Positions 55,174 through 63,601 of a stretch of 64,000 nucleotides of DNA are shown piece after piece. Position 1 is the stretch's first letter; the number at the start of each line of letters is the position of its first letter. Location: positions 10,094,241 to 10,158,240 of the forward strand of contig CP154955.1 of NCBI GenBank assembly GCA_039621445.1, written 5' to 3'. Made by a program: the position numbers and the translations under genes. This DNA is from Euglena gracilis (Eukaryota; Euglenida; Euglenophyceae; Euglenales). The notes beneath the pieces are model-generated. The model saw only the letters and a list, made by a program, of their open reading frames with translations. It had not been told where the DNA came from and ran no database searches.

Positions 55174-55329
55174 ATGCCACCCCCTCCCCTGCTGCCGGAT
55201 GTACTGGGTTAGCCCGGTGCAATATGGCCTCACCGCCATGACCCTCACGGAGTTCCACTCCGACCACTACTCTGACCTGAAGGACCCTGCCTGGGCTGCA
55301 TCTTCCACATCCGTGCACTGTTTGCAAAG
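55174..55329 (+). CDS. Gene 2, exon 18: membrane domain 1, MYWVSP half-motif and loop
   Basis: The frame reads MYWVSPVQYGLTAMTLTEFH, then SDHYSDLKDPAW. It follows WgYWvSPlxYaxxaixxNEF of PDR transporters; exon 17 supplies the WWLW half. Homology begins at 55199. AG at 55172-55173 is the nearest acceptor and adds eight Cys/Pro-rich residues. The donor AAAG then GTGTAT at 55330 leaves two bases and joins exon 19 in phase. Confidence 0.83.
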
Positions 55330-56429
55330 GTGTATTTTAAATGAATGATAATGTGATGTTCGTAGAAAGTATCTTTAGGGGTTTGTTTGTGTCAGCAATG
55401 TTTGTTTGCGTCACCAGGCCCATGTTTCTGCTTCAACGTTGTTTCCCTGTTCCATTTCGGCATTTTCTGGTGCAACGCTCGGATGGCTACACCCGCTTGG
55501 TTCTCATTCTCCTTTTTCCAGACAAATGGACATGCCAAAATGCTTGTACCAGCCGGTTGCAGTGTCTGGCTTCTTTCCAACCCGGTAGACCTCCTGGGGA
55601 GGGTGGGGAGTGATTGCTGGGCCTGGATTTGGGTTTCGGCGCAAAGCGCCGGAAATTTTTTTGGGAAATGTCCTCAGATGGCCCACTTTTTTTGCTCCCG
55701 CTCCCACACCTCTCTGGGTGGGTGGTTGAACCCCCTCACCTCCGGGGGCCTTGAGTTGAAGCCTGTCCATCGTCCTCCTGAATGTGCTTTCTGTTCATCA
55801 CATTTTACACACTGTTCTGAAAAGGATCCAGTTGGATCCTCCATCTCCACCCTTAAAGGCATCGTTCTGGGTCACTGCTGACAGGGTTAGATGGGCTAAC
55901 AAAACTGTTTGGGAAGCGAAGGCTGTTCCCTACCCCTTGCCCAAGCACCGATCTGGTATAAGCACTGACCCAGTTTCTTTTGCATTTTTCTACAGGTCTT
56001 CTTCACACGAGACAGTTTTTTTTGTATTTTTCTGAGACATATTTCGAAAATTTTGATTTTTTGCACAACCCACTGAAGCTTTTTTGACTTGGTGAGACAT
56101 TGTTATTTTTGTACCTATTTCTTTTGCATGATGAAAAGCAAACCTCCAAAACGAAGGTATTGTTACGTCTTTAGCGCGAGGAACTTTTTTCCCCCAGTCC
56201 AGTTGCTTCTTGCTTGTCTTAGTGCCACCTCCAGTGATAACTCATATTTCAGCTAAATAAATGCCACCCCCGGTCATCTGGTAAAATTTTTACACATGCA
56301 TCGGATGCATCAACCATCCAAAAAAATCATCCAAAGTTGTTGAAATACGTTGGCAAGACACAGGCTGAGCACAGCCTCTGAAACTTCTGAACTCGGAAAT
56401 GCCACAATCAAAAAATTGATACCCGCCCC

Positions 56430-56565
56430 CCCCCCCCCCGGGCAATTGACGCCCCCGGGCAATTGTCACCCCCCTCTGTGCCGGCCAAATTGTCACCCCG
56501 GGAAATTGTCACCCCCCTCCGTGCTGACCGATTTGTCGCGTTACAATTGCCCGGGGGGGGTATGC
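56430..56565. mobile_element. CCCGGGCAATTG mini-element, copy 1
   Basis: CCCGGGCAATTGACGCCCCC at the left and CAATTGCCCGGG at the right are inverted repeats. Inside, AATTGTCACCCC units repeat. Further copies lie at 60980-61090 (right end lost) and 61288-61405. Confidence 0.75.
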
Positions 56566-56619
56566 AAAGGTCTTGGGGGAAGGGGGGGGAATGATGGGGT
56601 GTTACTTTTTGTTTAGTTT

Positions 56620-56815
56620 TTTTTTATGATTTAATTTTACAATTTTATTTTATTTTAATTCATCTAATTTTATCTCATTTTTATTTTATTTTATTTCATT
56701 TTATCATATCTTACTTCATCTTACCGGTATCATTTTATTTTATTTTACTTTATCTTTTTTATCTTTTCTTATTTTTATTGAATTTTTGTTTTATTTATCT
56801 TATTTTTTTTATTTT
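56620..56815. repeat. (ATTTT)n degenerate tract
   Basis: About 200 bases of TTTTATTTTA units, just upstream of exon 19. It may serve as an extended pyrimidine-rich region. Confidence 0.85.
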
Positions 56816-56882
56816 ATTCAATTTTCGCTAAGTTTTGTGGTCTAGCATCAAAGGGCCGGCCCACCACCCCCACCACCCCCAG

Positions 56883-57004
56883 CCTCGGCACGTGGGGCAA
56901 CTACTACCTCGCGCTGCGCCGGCTGAGCACGGACCAGGACCGCCTGTGGACCTGTTTCATGTTCCTGCTGGGGTTCCCGGTGGTGATCTTCGTCCTGGAC
57001 CAGA
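56883..57004 (+). CDS. Gene 2, exon 19: last helix of membrane domain 1
   Basis: Acceptor CCCCAG at 56877-56882. The frame has no ATG and reads LGTWGNYYLALRRLSTDQDR, then LWTCFMFLLGFPVVIFVLDQ. It fits xxYLxxxxxxxxxxWxxxgxLxgfxxlFxxl at the end of the domain. The one-base lead joins exon 18 (AG plus C, Ser). Ending after CCAGA with a GC donor (GCGGCG at 57005) leaves one base, and exon 20 supplies two, giving LDQKEEQ. A CAGGCTTC-type element end begins 16 bases into the following intron. Confidence 0.85.
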
Positions 57005-57019
57005 GCGGCGCCACTGCAC

Positions 57020-57240
57020 GCCGGGCTTCTGTTTAAGTCAGAAGGCCTGCCCCCCCCCCCCCCTGGGGGGGTCCCGGGACGGATGCCCAGGTATGGGTTT
57101 CGGTGTGGGGTTTAGCGCCGAAAATTTTTTGGGAAATCCCCCCAGACGGCCCAATTTTTTGGTGAGGTTTCCCCCCGGGGGGGGGGGGTCCCGCGCCAGG
57201 CTGGGTGGGAGGGGACCCTGACCCTCTCGACGTCGGCACC
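57020..57240. mobile_element. Diverged CAGGCTTC-family element
   Basis: CGGGCTTCTGTTTAAGTCAG at the left and interior TTTAGCGCCGAAAATTTTTT and CCCAGACGGCCCAATT are shared with 46070-46190. The right end is not found. Confidence 0.5.
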
Positions 57241-57561
57241 AAAATGTGCTCGAACACGCAGGGCCGGATCTTCTGGTGGGGGTTATTCGGTGTGCAGGGC
57301 TGGATGGGAATCCCCGAAGCCCCATGGGTGTTGGGTTGGGGGGTCGATCACCCCCACCCCAGGCTTTCCCGTACTTCCCTGTCGTCGGCCATCAGCATTT
57401 TTCTGTTGGAGGTGTGCCTTTCCACGCGCCTGGGACGTTTTCTTCACCGCTGCTTTTCGCACGCATTTTCCGACAACAAACGTATCATCGACAACAAAGG
57501 GAGACTGGCCCGACCCGCTGTGGCAGAGTCGAGCCAGAACACCCATATGCAGAATGCAGCG

Positions 57562-57710
57562 CAGGGGTTTTTTTTAGTCGTGGACCCCCCGGGGGGGGAG
57601 GGGGGGTAGGGTGGGTGGGTGCGGCCGCGCCCTCCCCCCCCGGGGGGGGTCCCCCAGGGGGTGGGTGGGTGGGTGGGGGGGGGGACCCCCCCGGTCTTAA
57701 AAAAACCCTG
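57562..57710. mobile_element. hAT-like MITE, family CAGGGTTTTT, 149 bp
   Basis: The ends CAGGGGTTTTTTTTAG and CTTAAAAAAACCCTG are inverted repeats, flanked by the perfect 8-base duplication ATGCAGCG (57554-57561 and 57711-57718). The interior is almost only C/G tracts and GGGTGGGTGGG. It is the smallest complete element in the window. Confidence 0.9.
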
Positions 57711-58056
57711 ATGCAGCGGTGGTTGGGGTTGGCAGGGGTTGAAACCACCTTGCAGACAGCTAGCCCCAGAGTCCCAAAGGGGATCAGGCCTGTCCATTCC
57801 CACACATTGTTTGAGCGCCACAGGTTACTGGATTGATGCATCACCAGCTGGTACGTCGGAATTGGGAACCACGATTAATCTCTCAGAAATTACGTCTGAT
57901 TTGGGCACCAAGTAGGCAGCGGGGAAAGGATCTTGTTTGAAAAGCGGCAGGAGATGCCTCACCATACAGGGAAAATGTTCAGAACCCAGTTCGCTCTCGA
58001 TTGGGTGAATTGCTCCCGCCAACCTGGCAGCATGCCAGGACACTTGGGGGGGGTGT

Positions 58057-58072
58057 TCATTTGTCGTTGTCG

Positions 58073-58112
<40 letters not shown>

Positions 58113-58156
58113 GGTTGTTGTTTTTGTGGTGGTGGTTGTGGTGTTGGTGTTGGTGG

Positions 58157-58235
<79 letters not shown>

Positions 58236-58243
58236 CTTGTTGT
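58057..58243. repeat. (TTG)n trinucleotide array
   Basis: TTG repeats with a GGTGGTGGTTGTGGTG interruption at 58126-58165. Gln/Asn/Thr runs on the minus strand are artefacts. Confidence 0.95.
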
Positions 58244-58814
58244 TGCCCCATCCCACCAGGTATGCACCCCCCCCCCCCGTGCGTGACACGCCGCTCTGCA
58301 GTCACCTGCCTGGCCCTCGCTTACATCCGCTGGCCCGACCCAGCCCCCACCCCTCCTCCCCCCTGGGTGTGGCTCGGCACCCTACCTGTTGCCAAGCGGC
58401 ATTTGAAATCAGCAAAGTTACCCCCGCCCCTCCGACACATTCTTCGTGCTTTGGCTTGAAAAAAGTTCCCCTTTCCAACAATCACACAATCCAATGACCT
58501 TCCCCACACAACGGACGGGGTTCATATCGGGGGGTAGGGGTTGTGATTCTGGACCAATTTGCTTTGCAATTGTTTTATGGCATGTGTTACACATGCCAGG
58601 TGATATACACCAACCAGTAGTCTGCATTTTCGAAAACGTAAACTTTGGTATATTGTTTGAACATAATTCAGTTCGGTTCAGATTCAAAAATATTTTGTTG
58701 TGAGACGAGAATGTCACCTATTTCTGGTTTGAAAATAAACGTAACAAATAAGAAGCACCCCCCCCCCCCCGTGTGCCACACCCAGCCGTCCGCCGGCCTG
58801 TTCTGTGCCCGCAG

Positions 58815-58989
58815 AGGAGGAGCAGCCGGACCTCCCCGGGGATGAGGAACAGCCGGGGCTGGAGGCGCCGCTGCCCATCGCGCCGTGCACGCTGGCGTGG
58901 CGGGGCGTGACGTACCGCCCGGCGGTGCCCGGAAAGAAGGGCAAAGCGGGGCCCCAGCTGCTGACCAGGGGGTGCCCCCGGCTCCCGGT
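58815..58989 (+). CDS. Gene 2, exon 20: linker and start of nucleotide-binding domain 2
   Basis: Acceptor CCGCAG at 58809-58814. The frame reads EEEQPDLPGDEEQPGLEAPL, then PIAPCTLAWRGVTYRPAVPG and KKGKAGPQLL. An acidic linker followed by xxfxpltlxwxxlxYxv...qLL is how the second nucleotide-binding domain begins in PDR proteins. GT at 58990 leaves two bases and joins exon 21 as PVDISG, at the cost of about eight extra residues (TRGCPRLP) between QLL and DISG. Confidence 0.88.
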
Positions 58990-59358
58990 GTGTGCGAATC
59001 TGCACACCAAATAAGGTCTTTCTTTGGGGACCAATGTGCTTTGGGAATGGGCGAGGCGTGTGGTTGGCGGGCCGACCCCAAGGAAATTGTTGTCTGAGTC
59101 TCCTGCTGCTTTTTAAACAAAGATCTTTCGCCGCTGTCGACTTGGTGCAAATCAGATGTAATTTCTGAGAGATTCATCGATTGGCTGAATTGAAAAAAAC
59201 CGCCAGTGATGCATCCATCCGGTAACCTGTGGCCGTTAAACAATGTTTGGGAGAGGACGGGCCCGATCCCCTTTTGGTGGGGGGGGGTGTATGCTGCCAT
59301 TTGGGGTGAGTGGGAACTGTCTCTGGGCCCGGGGTGTCGGTCACCGCCTGCCACGGAG

Positions 59359-59443
59359 CGACATCAGCGGCTGCGCCTGCGCCGGGAACCTGACGCTCAT
59401 TGTTGGGAAGAACGGCTCTGGGAAGACTGGGGCCCCTCTGCTC
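59359..59443 (+). CDS. Gene 2, exon 21: Walker A of nucleotide-binding domain 2
   Basis: Acceptor CGGAG at 59354-59358. The frame reads DISGCACAGNLTLIVGKNGS, then GKTGAPLL. The family pattern is LLxdVSGxxxPGxLTaLmGxSGAGKTTLLdVLA. Walker A here is GKNGSGKT with the Lys retained. GT at 59444 is in phase 0, as is exon 22. The residue after GKT is Gly instead of Thr, which may be real or a boundary effect. Confidence 0.87.
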
Positions 59444-60294
59444 GTCTTGCACTGGAGGGCCAATGAGGGGAAATTCCCGGGGAAGATCCTGCGTACCGTT
59501 GGAAGGTTTCCGATGGTGCTCCTGTGCCATGGTCTGGCCCTGGCCCGGAAACACTCTTCCTTGGCGGGACATAGCCATTTCATGTTTGTTTCATGCGCCA
59601 CAACACCTTCGTTTCTGGTTCCGGCTTGGTGTAGCAGGGCACTTATTTGTTGGCTGATTTTTGGTTTTATTGTGAACCCCCCTCCCCACGCCCGCTGCTC
59701 GTGTTCATGAAGTGTTCGGAACGTTTTCTGGGTGCCAGTTAAGAACGCAGAAATGGTTTCTGGATTCTCCCCAGAAAGGGGCCCACCCAGAGGCAATCGG
59801 GAAGCACCCTTTCTCTCGAGGCCTAAACCCCCCACGTCCACTTGTAAACCCCACGGATTGGTTTGGTTGGTTTGGTTTGGTTGCCGAAGGGTTCATGAGT
59901 GAAGGAATTGTTGGTAACTTCTGCCCCCCTCCCCCAAATGACCCAAACCCCCAAATAGACAATTTTGGCAAAAATTTTATAATGGCATTGGGCGTTTTGC
60001 GGCCGAAGAAATCGTCCTTGCTCACCAGGGAGGGGGTAGTGGGGGGTTTCAAAGGAAAGGCACAGGCCATTGCGCATTCACCAACTAGAGTCTTGCACCC
60101 TTCCTCCTGGCAAAGATACCCCCGAAAAATGAAGATCATTACCTCCCCCCCCCCACCCCATGCACCACCCATGCAAACGTGGCCCCCTAAAGTTGGCCTT
60201 ATCCCGTTTTGTACGTGCAAATTGCAAACACAACCTGCAACCACTGTGGGCCCATTGTTGGCTGGGGCCCCCACGGCCGACACTGCTTTTGGAG
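59444..60294 (+). other. Gene 2 intron in the Walker A loop
   Basis: About 850 bases without recognised features beyond short C-tracts at 59926 and 60145. TTGGTTTGGTTGG units occur near 59860. Minus-strand frames up to 192 codons have no known domain. Confidence 0.45.
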
Positions 60295-60401
60295 GTCATC
60301 GGCGGGCGGCGCACGCTGGGCAGCGTGGAGGGGGCCGTGCTGCTGAACGGCCGGCCGGTGGAGGCCGCGGTGCGCCGCAGGGTGGTGGGCCTCGCCCCGG
60401 G
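60295..60401 (+). CDS. Gene 2, exon 22: nucleotide-binding domain 2 after Walker A
   Basis: Acceptor TTGGAG at 60289-60294. The frame reads VIGGRRTLGSVEGAVLLNGR, then PVEAAVRRRVVGLAPG. VLAGRKTxGxxxGxixxnGxpxxxxxxRxxGY is the family match directly after Walker A. GT at 60402 leaves two bases and joins exon 23 in phase. The conserved Tyr-Val of GYV is Leu-Ala here. Confidence 0.88.
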
Positions 60402-60757
60402 GTTCTTTTTCAGGGTGGTGGGAGGGGGACCCACCTTGGCGTTGGGAGGTGTAATTTTTGGTATAATTTTTTTCGCGCCGAAACTCTTGCCCGTCCGCAT
60501 GGTTACCTATTTGCCCCCCCCCCCGTGCAGGAGGGAGGTCAGCACCATAGAATCATTCAACACCTAGTGGCCCCCCTGGGGGGGTTTTCGAGATTGGGGG
60601 TGCACCATGGGTCATGTTTTTGCTTGGGTAGGTTTAGCGTTTTCGGCCGATTTTCGCTGGATTTTGGGTGGGTGGGTGGGTCACTAAGGGAATTTATGGT
60701 TGGTACGGATGCACCTAGGTAGGTGGATGGCCCCAGAAAAGCCTCGGACCTCGCCAG

Positions 60758-60812
60758 CCGGGCAACGTGCCACTCGCTGCAGACCACGGTGGAGGAGGCC
60801 ATGCAATGGAGG
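60758..60812 (+). CDS. Gene 2, exon 23: Q-loop/TVEEAM segment of domain 2
   Basis: Acceptor CGCCAG at 60752-60757. The frame reads RATCHSLQTTVEEAMQWR. It corresponds to the segment with QxDxHxxxxTVxEalxfsaxLR. The Q-loop Gln-Asp is not conserved (Ala-Thr), which suggests an altered coupling region or a slightly wrong join. No GT follows; GC at 60813 (GCAGGG) is in phase 0. The remaining exons of domain 2 must lie beyond 64000. Confidence 0.78.
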
Positions 60813-60979
60813 GCAGGGCCCCTCTGACCGGCCGCCTCACTCTCACAACCCGCCGTCTTCCCTGCCTGAGCCCAAGTTTATTTGAAGCACAGGACAGCAA
60901 GTTTGAAATCTCGTATCAGAAAACTTGAAATCTCCACCAAATTAGGAAGTTGTAGCCCGAAATACATAATTTACCCGCC

Positions 60980-61090
60980 TCCCCCCGGGCAATTGACGCC
61001 CCCGGGCAATTGTCACCCCTGACTGTGGTGGCCAATTTGTCACCCCGGTAAATAGTCACCCCCCTCCATGCTGTCCAATTTGTCAACACC
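60980..61090. mobile_element. CCCGGGCAATTG mini-element, copy 2 (truncated)
   Basis: Two GGGCAATTG units and AATTGTCACCCC or AATTTGTCA repeats match copy 1; the right terminal repeat is missing. Confidence 0.65.
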
Positions 61091-61287
61091 CGTTTGCAGT
61101 ATTGCACTGTGAACTTGCTTTTCGCTGACATGACTCGATTGATCTTCTATTTCACTACAACCTGCTGAGAACTTTTGCATACCAAACGCTCTGCACAATA
61201 TCACGACCATGGGTGCATTTTTGCTGTGTTCACTTGTATTTCAGATGGTGTTCTTGGTCATTTGGTTTAAATGTGGCTTGCATGGGT

Positions 61288-61405
61288 GGGCAATTGACGC
61301 CCCCGGGCAATTGACGCCCCTGGGCAATTGTAACCCCCCTTTGTGCCAGCCAAATTGTCACCCCCCTCCGTGCTGCCCAATTTGTCACGCGACAATTGCC
61401 CGGGT
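61288..61405. mobile_element. CCCGGGCAATTG mini-element, copy 3
   Basis: GGGCAATTGACGCCCC units at the left and ACAATTGCCCGGG at the right enclose AATTGTCACCCCCCTCCGTG, shared with copy 1. Confidence 0.75.
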
Positions 61406-62021
61406 ATCACAAATAATGGAATATTACAATATTAAGAAGATTCTTAATCAAGAAAAATTCAAATATATCAAAAAATCAAGAATATTTAAAATACTAAGAA
61501 TTTTTCACTCAAATTCGGATTTTGGCAATGAAACCAACACAAAATTTTTGCTTAATTAGCCCCAAAATAAGCCCCAAAATTCGGGATTTGCCTCAGGAAT
61601 TCTGGAATGTGACTCAAAGTTTAATTTATATTGAGAATACAAGTTTTCTCCTAAAATTAAGGATTCTTCAAGCCGGGATTTGTTAGGCTGAACAGGGATT
61701 TGTTGGTAAATTTAAGAATTCTAACCCCCTCCCAAAACGGGGATTGATCACCCAAAACTTGAAATTGCTCAAAACGTTTTGAATTAGCCACAACATCTTG
61801 AATTCCCAGCAATGCTGTTTTCCTCATTTTCTTCCTTCATTCTGTGTGCGCGTTGTGCTCTGTGGTGCGATGGGTGGTGCAGAGGTGAGAGGCACAGTCT
61901 CATGCACCGGAGGGAACATTTTAATGGACGATGGGCTGCGGGGTAGAGGACAAGGGCAGAAGAAAAGCCTTTCAGGGCTGGCAAACCTTCGGTTTTCGCA
62001 CGCCTGCAAAAAAAACATCGA
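61406..62021 (+). other. AT-rich stretch, nothing recognised
   Basis: AAAATTC and AAGAATT repeats at 61430-61800; no exon of nucleotide-binding domain 2 was found here. Confidence 0.4.
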
Positions 62022-62079
62022 ACCTCCGAAAAGGTGTCCTCTGACCGGGGGGGGGGGTGGTCGTTGGACATAGGGGGGG
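62022..62079. mobile_element. TA-flanked TIR family, terminal fragment
   Basis: GAACCTCCGAAAAGGTGTCC and GGTCGTTGGACATA plus a G-run ending at TA (62080-62081) are the left end of the family in reverse orientation. Confidence 0.75.
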
Positions 62080-62430
62080 TACTTAATAGAGGGAAATAGA
62101 GGAGGAAAGTGCTCTGGGGTGGTGACTGTCCCGTGTCACCAAAATTTTTAAAAAAATCCAGATCCTGTCTAGCCTTGGGGGAATCTCTGGGGGGACCCCC
62201 TTCCAAAACTTCCAAAACTTCTCCTCCTACCTCCAGTTTTTGGCCAATTTTTGGGCCAAAAAGGCAATTTTTCTAAAAATTCTCAAAAATGGCGGGGAAT
62301 CAGAGGAAATGTCAGGATAACCAAATTGAAACCACACGGAAAATTAAATTTGCCCCCGCAGAGGAAGGGGAGGGGGGGTGGAATCCCCTTCCGAAACTGA
62401 GGGGGGGACCCCCTACCACCTTACCAGGGT

Positions 62431-63601
62431 GTGACGTAGAGTTGAGCTCTTTGGGAGACCACCTCGGCCCGGCCCGGGAAAAACACTCATTTTCGGATCA
62501 AAAGCAGTTTTTCCAGGTCAGGGAGGCCAAAAAACATCGTTTTGGGGCAAATTTTTTTTGGATTTTTTTTCGACTTTTTTGGCCCGGGTTTGACCCAAAG
62601 TCAATGGGTTGGCGGCCCAAAACGGGGCGCTGGCGGTCGAAAAACGCTCATTTTTGGCTCGAAAACACTTTTAATGGGTCCGGGAGGTCAAAAATCATGG
62701 TTTTGGGCAATTTTTTTTGAATTTTTCGACTTTTTGACCCAAAAATGGCCAAGTCCACTGGCCAGGGGGGTGGGCCCCAGACACGGGGGGCATGGGGGGG
62801 GGGTCCGGGTCGGAAAATTTTTTTTCGCTCAAAAACACTTTTTTTGATGTTCTGAAGTGAAAAAAAGTGTTTTTGAGCGAATAAATTTTTTTCAAAATTT
62901 TGGGTCCCGACCTGCCTCCTAACCCCCCCTCGCCCAGCCGCCCTCGAACCCCCGCAGGGGTCCCCGAATACCCAAAACTGGCCCAAAATCGCACAACCAG
63001 ACCACGGGAACCCCCAAAAACGGTCAAAACCCGCCCACTAAACCTCATGATTGACCCCCTGGTTTGGGTCCCAACTCCCCGTCTAGCTCGAGATACGGCC
63101 CATTTACGGTTTCGGGCCCCGAACGGGCCCGAAATGGCCAAAACTGGCAAAACTGGCCCAAAACCACAAAACGGCCGTATCTCGGCCCAGGCAAGGTGTT
63201 GGCCCAAACCGCCATACCGATCGATCGGGCGTCCCAAAGTTGTGGAATGAGGTCCTCTTTACTTTTTCGCAACTCCGCAGCGTTTTCGAGGTATTTTGAA
63301 TTTTTCGCTTTTTTGACCCCAAAATGACCCTGCAATTTTCTGGGAAAAAAAACGGTAGACAACTTTTTTGCTCGGGGCATATCTCCGGACCGGCGGGGAG
63401 TTGGGGGTAACCCAAGGGCTCTGGAGAAACTAGGGATCGTCCCCTAACCTATAGGATATTCACTTTGGGGTCCAGGAAATCCAATGACATCGATAATCCT
63501 CGGGGGCCCGGACCTACTCAGGGGGGGCGGGGGGGGGGGCCGGGGGGGGGCGGGGGGTCGGACCCCCCCGTCGCCGGGGTGGTAAGCTTCCTCAGCGACC
63601 A
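62431..63601. repeat. Direct repeat unit 1 at the right edge
   Basis: Begins GGTGTGACGTAGAGTTGAGC, as does the second unit at 63602. 63035-63305 recurs almost unchanged at 63729-64000. Inside, 62480-62590 and 62640-62735 are diverged tandem copies (pattern AAAAACRCTCATTTT). Confidence 0.85.
62825..62880. repeat. Perfect hairpin, 21-bp arms, 14-nt loop
   Basis: The arm 62825-62845 begins TCGCTCAAAAACAC and ends in seven T. It is the exact reverse complement of 62860-62880. The loop is GATGTTCTGAAGTG. Confidence 0.95.

Larger units (their letters stand above)
55330..56882 (+). other. Gene 2 intron with element fragments and ATTTT repeats
   Basis: 55620-55770 contains TTTCGGCGCAAAGCGCCGG and TCCTCAGATGGCCCAC, shared with 46070-46190 and 57100-57160. 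56430-56565 is a CCCGGGCAATTG element and 56620-56815 an ATTTT tract. No exon is recognised. Confidence 0.5.
20201..60812 (+). other. Gene 2 span: PDR-type ABC full transporter, 3' end outside the window
   Basis: About 23 exons on one strand follow the PDR order: N-terminus, nucleotide-binding domain 1, membrane domain 1, linker, start of nucleotide-binding domain 2. Introns range from a few hundred bases to about 9 kb. Unlike gene 1, which shows only its C-terminal half, this gene lacks only its C-terminal part. The two are head-to-tail paralogues separated by 8.5 kb. Only one frame of each exon follows the family, and most neighbouring exons join in phase. Confidence 0.85.

Noticed and set aside
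57825-58289. Asn/Thr/Gln-rich frames on the minus strand
   Set aside because: Translations of a TTG array inside an intron.
59400-60300. Non-canonical intron splitting Walker A of domain 2 exactly at GKT
   Set aside because: A GT donor at 59444 and an AG before 60295 join in phase 0 with only one or two extra residues, so no unusual splicing is needed.
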